DNA of 11,582 nt, from assembly GCA_945869725.1 (NCBI GenBank), contig CAMBPO010000067.1:1-11582 (forward strand), in the 5' to 3' direction. Within the stretch, counting starts at the first letter, position 1; each line of letters starts with the position of its first letter. The notes under the pieces are model-generated. The model had not been told where the DNA came from. It searched no databases and saw only the letters and a program-made list of their open reading frames with translations. A program made the position numbers and the translations under genes. Of this stretch, positions 7,340 through 11,582 are shown in pieces. The DNA comes from Klebsiella pneumoniae. Lineage in GTDB: Bacteria > Pseudomonadota > Gammaproteobacteria > Pseudomonadales > Pseudohongiellaceae.

Positions 7340-8674
7340 TCACAGTGACAAACGCAAGTTTCTGGTAATTTCCTCAGCCAACGATACCGGCACACCATGA
7401 TCACGGGCCAGTTTTGGCCACATGGACACCTGCTCAGTGATTTCGTCCATAACATCATTGATCCGACGCCGGCTGAACAGCGGACTGATGGCTTCAAGCG
7501 TATAAAAATCGTCTCGCACAAAATGTTTGCGCTTGCCATTCAACGTCATCCAATGACTGTTCACCCAGGGACTGCCGGGCTTGTAGCTGTACGCCAGATC
7601 GTAGGCAGGCGCCAGGCGCCACTGATGATTTGTATCGAGCATAAAAGCGATATTTTTCGAATGATCATCGTGGTTACGCGCCACAATATTAAACACCATG
7701 CGCCGCAGTAATTGCCCGGCTTCAGCTGCATTTAATCCAAGCTGACGCGCCAATCCGAACAGTTCCGCATACGAATAACTGCCGGGCTTTTTGTAATCCA
7801 CATGAGCAAGACCGTTCAAGGTCTGCACATGGATTTTGTAATTACCCTTGCGGTCAAAGCGCTGCGTCATGAAGTGGCGACGATTGCCCTCTTCCAGCAA
7901 TCGGCAGGGCGTCATGTGAATGCCACATGCGCTGGCCATCAGCGCGTAGACATACTCCATTGCGCCGTATCCCAATGGATCACCAAACGTCTCCCGGTCT
8001 TTGTTGTGCTCACTGACACCATCAAACTTCATCAGCCAATGCGAAAAACCTGCAGGCAGCGTTGCCTGCCCGGATCGCACCTGCGTGAAGTCCGCATTAA
8101 ACGCCAGCACCGCTTTTGGCCTTGCACCGCCGGCACTGGTACCCACTGCAAGCAACGCCAACATGGCCTCACGATCGACCTGCCCCTGTCTTATCTGGCT
8201 CGGACTCGCGAGTGTCAATTCAAAGGCCGCGCGACTGTCCAATATTTCTTGCGCAATACTGACCAGCGACGGGATATCAACCTGCTGAGACGCGCCCAGA
8301 CTTTTTAGCCGGGTAGCTGGCTCAAACTCAAGCGCGCCCATGCCGCGTTTGCCGGTGTATTGCAGCCGCTGCAGCGGGGATATGTCATTAACGCTTTTAC
8401 CCTGACTTGCCACCCAGGCATTTAACACTGCATTGCCAAAGTCATCCGGCAAAGAATCGGCAAGCAGACCTGGCAGGCCTTTGTAGGTCTCAAAGGCAAA
8501 TTGTGGAAAGCTGTAAATGCCGGGTTTCAGCGGCATAACAATCGGGGACAACTCTATACCTGTGCCGATAAACGAGGGCGCATACTCAAACGCACCTTGT
8601 CCGGTCTCAGTATCAAAACTGACTGCACCAACCTCGTGTTCGCCATAACGTACCGCAACAACTTCCATTACCAT
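7340..8674 (-). CDS. hipA: HipA-family serine/threonine kinase toxin
   Basis: A 444-residue type II toxin of the HipA kinase family. In E. coli HipA phosphorylates glutamyl-tRNA synthetase and causes growth arrest and persistence. The N-terminal subdomain carries GLPGLLADSLPDDFGN (66-81). The activation-loop motif VGTSAGGARPK (177-187) contains Ser180 where E. coli HipA has its autophosphorylated Ser150. The catalytic loop ARNHDDHSKN (332-341) gives catalytic Asp336, and LAPAYDL contains the metal-binding Asp359. All key residues are intact and the length is normal, so it should be active. The ATG at 8674 overlaps the hipB stop by 7 bases and has AGGAGG ten bases upstream; a second ATG at 8668 is less well placed. 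The overlap indicates translational coupling with hipB and control by the same promoter. Confidence 0.95.
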   Translation of the reverse strand: MVMEVVAVRYGEHEVGAVSFDTETGQGAFEYAPSFIGTGIELSPIVMPLKPGIYSFPQFAFETYKGLPGLLADSLPDDFGNAVLNAWVASQGKSVNDISPLQRLQYTGKRGMGALEFEPATRLKSLGASQQVDIPSLVSIAQEILDSRAAFELTLASPSQIRQGQVDREAMLALLAVGTSAGGARPKAVLAFNADFTQVRSGQATLPAGFSHWLMKFDGVSEHNKDRETFGDPLGYGAMEYVYALMASACGIHMTPCRLLEEGNRRHFMTQRFDRKGNYKIHVQTLNGLAHVDYKKPGSYSYAELFGLARQLGLNAAEAGQLLRRMVFNIVARNHDDHSKNIAFMLDTNHQWRLAPAYDLAYSYKPGSPWVNSHWMTLNGKRKHFVRDDFYTLEAISPLFSRRRINDVMDEITEQVSMWPKLARDHGVPVSLAEEITRNLRLSL

Positions 8675-9024
8675 GCCGGCGGATCCTCCTGCACACCTTG
8701 CGCCTGGCTGGTGTTGGCCTTGCGGCTTCGCGCACCCGACGCGCGTTGTCGCTGTTTACCCTGCAGCTTTAACAACTGCAGCGGAGAGATGGCCTGCTCG
8801 GGCAGAAACGCACCCAGATTCTGAGTCAGCTTTAACGCCTGCAGTATGGCAACCAGCGACTCCAGCTGAACTTTGCCATGCTCTGCGCTCAGCACCACTT
8901 TTCGTGACACGCCGGACCGCTCGGACACTTGCTGCTGAGTCAGGTCAGCATTCAGACGGGCTTGTTTCAGCCGTCGGCCCAATTCTTCCGCGATGGCGGC
9001 AGCGGATTGATTGTTTATCAGCAT
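8668..9024 (-). CDS. hipB: HipB-like antitoxin and HTH repressor
   Basis: A 118-residue XRE-family DNA-binding antitoxin, first gene of the hipBA operon. The helix-turn-helix lies at about residues 13-68, with LTQQQVSERSGVSRKVVLSAEHGK at 28-51 covering the recognition helix. A basic C-terminal tail (KLQGKQRQRASGARSRK) follows SPLQLL, as in many proteobacterial HipB-like proteins, and may contact DNA or HipA. I chose the ATG at 9024 because GGAG sits six bases upstream. Starts at 9036 or 9141 lack a good ribosome site, and the 9141 start would run through the promoter. HipB proteins neutralise HipA by direct binding and repress their own operon; the repeated boxes upstream fit that. Confidence 0.92.
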   Translation of the reverse strand: MLINNQSAAAIAEELGRRLKQARLNADLTQQQVSERSGVSRKVVLSAEHGKVQLESLVAILQALKLTQNLGAFLPEQAISPLQLLKLQGKQRQRASGARSRKANTSQAQGVQEDPPAW

Positions 9025-9046
9025 AACTTTCTCCATCAATGCCAGC

Positions 9047-9144
9047 TTAGTGATCCCTGATGGGATTGTTAAGCCTTCTCTTATCACTTTATATGCACTA
9101 TAGGTATCACTAAAAGCATAACAAATCCACAAAAGCATCACTAA
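9047..9144 (-). promoter_or_regulatory. hipBA promoter with repeated candidate HipB boxes
   Basis: On the minus strand a -35 TTGTTA (9124-9119) and a -10 TATAGT (9102-9097) are 16 bases apart and point toward hipB. Four related boxes surround them: ATCACTAA at 9106-9113 (inside the promoter spacer) and 9137-9144, TATCACTT at 9082-9089, and the inverted form TTAGTGAT at 9047-9054. An AAAAGCAT repeat accompanies two of them (9112-9119, 9131-9138). One box in the spacer is what an autorepressor site would look like. The E. coli HipB operator has a different sequence, so the assignment rests on position and repetition only. Confidence 0.55.
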
Positions 9145-9273
9145 TAAGCCATTTAAGGATCTTTAACCTGATAAAGACCCGTTATAAACCAAAAAAAGGA
9201 CATTAAACGATCATCAATCACGACAACAGCACGTTACGTTGACAAGGCCAACGCGCTGGGGAACACTCAGGCC
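9145..9273. promoter_or_regulatory. Upstream region of the methyltransferase-HNH gene
   Basis: This AT-rich stretch lies between the hipBA control region and the plus-strand fusion gene. It has a near-palindrome TTAAGGATCTTTAA (9153-9166) and a TTATAA (9182-9187) that could be a -10 element, but no convincing -35. HipB bound at 9137-9144 would be close enough to affect transcription in both directions. No gene is seen. Confidence 0.3.
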
Positions 9274-10992
9274 ATGGATTATTACAACAACAACGCCGAT
9301 CAACTGTTTCACCGTTATGAATCCCTGCAGTCAGCGCGGGTTCATGAGCGTTGGCTGTCGCTGCTGCCCACACAAGCGGGCCAAGCGTGTGACATCGGTG
9401 CAGGATCTGGCCGGGATGCCCGCTGGCTGGCCGCCCAGGGCTGGGATGTGGTTGCAGTGGAGCCCAGCCACTTGCGAGAACTGGCTGCAGAAACTGTCGA
9501 CGCTCAGACACCCATCACTGACCTGTCTATAACCGGCAGCATCACCTGGCTGGACGACTCCTTGCCCGACCTAAAAAGGCTGCGCGCGCTGGATCAGCGT
9601 TTTAATCTGATTCTGATGAGCGCCGTGTGGATGCATCTACCTGCCAGCCAACACCAGCACGCCATGCGTATTGTCAGCGAACTGCTGGCACCCGGTGGCT
9701 TGCTGGTGATCTCTCTGCGTCAAGGAGAGGATAACAACAACCGTTTTTATCCGGTCAGTGCCGAGGATGTTATCGCTCTTGCCTATGAACGCGCCTTGAT
9801 CAACAAGCATCAATCGCGCGGCCCGGATTCTGTAAGGCCGGAGATCGTGTGGGATAGCTTGGTGTTTCAGTTGCCGGATGATGGCACCGGCAGTTTACCG
9901 CTGCTACGACACATCATCGTTAACGACAATAAGTCCGCATCTTATAAACTGGGTCTGCTGCGCGTGCTGATACGCATCGCAGAAGGGTCTCCGGGCATGG
10001 TTACCCGGCGCACAGATGATTGGGTAGAGATTCCGTTTGGATTGGTTGGTCTGTATTGGATCAAGACGTATCTGCCGCTGATCCTTAAGCACAACTTGAT
10101 TCAGTCACCCAGCGCGGATCATCGGAGTCAAACTGGTTATGGCTGGGCTAAAAAACAGCATTTTTACAGCTTGCAGGATTTATCTCCCTACGACTTGCGA
10201 GTGGGCAACACCTTTGATGCGGGCACTGCACAACGATTGATTGGTGCTATCAAAGACGCCTGCTCAAACATCCGCGACATGCCCGCAAAGTACATTACCT
10301 ATCCCGGTCAAAAAGACCAGGTGTTTGAGTGTGAGACCCGCTCCCTCAGCTTTAAGAATAGCCATTGGCAAATCAATAAAATCACCTTGCAGCAATTCGG
10401 TAGCTTCAGAATTCCAGTGGCCTTGTGGCAGACCATGAGCCAGTACGCCTGCTGGCTGGAGCCGGCCATTCTCAACGAGTGGGTCAAGCTGATGCAGAGC
10501 TGGCGGGCGGAATACAATCTGAATGCATACAACAATGTGTTTCAGTGGATTGATGCTGACCGCGACACAACGCCTGTGCGAAATCGCTTTAAAGCACTGC
10601 AGAATCAAGGCGCATCACTGCATTGTGTCTGGACAGAAAAGGCGCTGCGGAATGAACGTTTCGCCATTGATCACTGTTTCCCCTGGTCTCGCTGGTTAAA
10701 CAACGATCTATGGAATCTGATGCCAGCCACCGAAAAAGCCAACAGCATCAAAGGCAACAAATTGCCCTCGGCCGGATTGCTAGTCCACTCACAGAAACTG
10801 ATCACTGACTGGTGGCAACAGGCCTATGTGGATGATGACTCCTTGAATCCGAAGTTTTTTATCGAAGCACAATCTGCACTGCCATTGCTTGATGAGAATA
10901 CCGTTTCACTGGAGACAGTATTTGACGCCATGCAGCACCAGCGCGCGCGCTTGAAAGCCAACCAGCAGCTGGCAGAGTGGAATCCCCGCTAA
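9274..10992 (+). CDS. SAM methyltransferase-HNH endonuclease fusion protein
   Basis: A 572-residue multidomain protein. Residues 1 to about 190 form a class I SAM-dependent methyltransferase: motif I is CDIGAGSGRDARWLA (39-53), acidic Glu63 follows the second strand, and ILMSAVWMHLP (113-123) is the motif IV region. There is no (D/N)PP(Y/W) motif, so it does not look like a DNA adenine or N4-cytosine methylase, nor is a C5-cytosine PC motif seen. Residues about 200-440 are an unassigned, mostly helical segment starting near NDNKSASYKLGLLR (217-230). The C-terminus holds an HNH nuclease: IDH (465-467), central Asn481 (LWNLMP) and NSIKGNK (490-496). It is divergent from hipBA, and its stop overlaps the convergent phosphatase gene by 4 bases. 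The ATG at 9274 fits a typical MDYYNNNAD start, with GGGGAA about ten bases upstream. A role in defence or nucleic-acid processing is inferred from the domains and context only. Confidence 0.88.
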   Translation: MDYYNNNADQLFHRYESLQSARVHERWLSLLPTQAGQACDIGAGSGRDARWLAAQGWDVVAVEPSHLRELAAETVDAQTPITDLSITGSITWLDDSLPDLKRLRALDQRFNLILMSAVWMHLPASQHQHAMRIVSELLAPGGLLVISLRQGEDNNNRFYPVSAEDVIALAYERALINKHQSRGPDSVRPEIVWDSLVFQLPDDGTGSLPLLRHIIVNDNKSASYKLGLLRVLIRIAEGSPGMVTRRTDDWVEIPFGLVGLYWIKTYLPLILKHNLIQSPSADHRSQTGYGWAKKQHFYSLQDLSPYDLRVGNTFDAGTAQRLIGAIKDACSNIRDMPAKYITYPGQKDQVFECETRSLSFKNSHWQINKITLQQFGSFRIPVALWQTMSQYACWLEPAILNEWVKLMQSWRAEYNLNAYNNVFQWIDADRDTTPVRNRFKALQNQGASLHCVWTEKALRNERFAIDHCFPWSRWLNNDLWNLMPATEKANSIKGNKLPSAGLLVHSQKLITDWWQQAYVDDDSLNPKFFIEAQSALPLLDENTVSLETVFDAMQHQRARLKANQQLAEWNPR

Positions 10993-11582
10993 AACCCCAC
11001 TCGCTGCTCAATCAACACCGCACCCTCCACATCCCGAATCTGCATAACCACCGCGGGCGGTTGCACCGACCAGTCAATCTCTATCAACCCGACGTTTGCC
11101 TGGGCAAACGCCTCGCCCACACGATGACGGTTGGGGCTGATGGCCTGCCATTCTTCGGTGAGGCCGGAGGAGGTCATTTCCACCAGAGGGAATGGCAGGC
11201 CGCTGTTGTCGATGCGGCTGAATTCAGACCAGTGGGTGTCTCCGGAGATAATCACGGTGGGCACTATCGGGGACGTGTGCAGCAGGTTAAAAAAGCGCTG
11301 CCGGTCAGCCGGAAAGTTGGCCCAGGTTTCCCAGCCGGTGAAGTCGGCGAGCAGCTGTATGCTGGAGCCGATAATGCGCAGGCTGGCTTCCACCTGCAGC
11401 TGCTGCTGAAACCATTGCCACTGTGCTTCGCCGAGCATGGTGGCGCCGGGTTCCAGCGAAGCGTCGTAGGGGCCCATGTCCTGCACGAGGCGGCTTGTGC
11501 GCTTCTCCGCATCAGCAACTTCGTGCAGCGCAGTGCGATTCCAGCGCAGGTCCAGCAGAATTATTTGCACGGTGTTGCCGGG
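10989..11582 (-). CDS. PhoD-like phosphatase, C-terminal part (5' end outside window)
   Basis: This minus-strand frame is open to the right edge and gives the last 197 residues of an alkaline phosphatase D-family metallophosphoesterase, a group of usually exported enzymes hydrolysing phosphomono- or diesters. Marks are GNTVQIILLDLRWNR at the window edge, LGEAQWQWFQQQL, LRIIGSSIQ, ETWANFPADRQRFFNLL, the metal-ligand motif SGDTHWSEFSR (about 11215-11247) and EMTSSGLTEEW. The codon at 11570 is an internal GTG, not the start. The signal peptide and N-terminal metal ligands would be to the right of the window. Its end overlaps the methyltransferase-HNH gene by 4 bases, which suggests the accessory block was placed tightly against it or shares its edge. 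Confidence 0.9.
   Translation of the reverse strand, partial: PGNTVQIILLDLRWNRTALHEVADAEKRTSRLVQDMGPYDASLEPGATMLGEAQWQWFQQQLQVEASLRIIGSSIQLLADFTGWETWANFPADRQRFFNLLHTSPIVPTVIISGDTHWSEFSRIDNSGLPFPLVEMTSSGLTEEWQAISPNRHRVGEAFAQANVGLIEIDWSVQPPAVVMQIRDVEGAVLIEQRVGF

Noticed and set aside
7802..8308. 168-residue open frame on the plus strand inside hipA
   Set aside because: It is antisense to an intact hipA, has no recognisable domain, and looks like a shadow of hipA codon use.
9025..9141. N-terminal extension of HipB
   Set aside because: It would be translated from the promoter and operator region, lacks a ribosome site and does not resemble HipB; GGAG before 9024 supports the shorter form.
9274..10992. 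Restriction-modification enzyme with DNA methylase
   Set aside because: No (D/N)PP(Y/F/W) or C5-cytosine PC motif is present; the methyltransferase part resembles general class I SAM enzymes.

Overview
The window looks like chromosomal DNA of a gammaproteobacterium, probably marine or environmental. The signs are moderately high GC, dense gene packing, a protein very close in layout to Escherichia coli YghU, a Tas-like aldo/keto reductase, a PhoD-type phosphatase and a REP-like palindrome. The genus cannot be told from the sequence alone.

Left part (1-7011), metabolic. A plus-strand gene, cut by the left edge, joins a glycerophosphodiester phosphodiesterase (GDPD) domain to a full-length amidase-signature domain in one reading frame. 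It converges, with a 17-base overlap, on a minus-strand run of four genes. In transcription order these are a secreted DUF6265-like protein (5720-5226), a short-chain dehydrogenase (5221-4331), a saccharopine-dehydrogenase-like reductase (4308-3133) and the YghU-type glutathione transferase (3037-2174). The first three are 4 and 22 bases apart. A perfect 15-16 bp palindrome and short tandem repeats separate the third from yghU. Divergent to this run is a plus-strand aldo/keto reductase (5992-7011) whose catalytic tetrad is intact.

Right part (7012-10992), accessory in character. After the aldo/keto reductase come 2.5 copies of a 37-bp tandem repeat. They run directly into the C-terminal half of a MazF/PemK-type toxin, whose N-terminal half and antitoxin gene are absent. 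Next, on the minus strand, is an intact hipB-hipA toxin-antitoxin operon (9024-7340) with a promoter and repeated TATCACTAA-like boxes upstream that could be HipB operators. Divergent from hipBA is a 572-residue protein with an N-terminal class I SAM methyltransferase domain, an uncharacterised middle region and a C-terminal HNH nuclease domain. It overlaps by 4 bases the convergent 3' end of a PhoD-like phosphatase gene that runs off the right edge.

The two most interesting items are the GDPD-amidase fusion, whose domains could in principle act in series on N-acyl-glycerophosphoethanolamine-type lipids, and the methyltransferase-HNH fusion beside hipBA and the mazF remnant, which could be an undescribed defence or nucleic-acid-processing protein. 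Both functional readings are inference.
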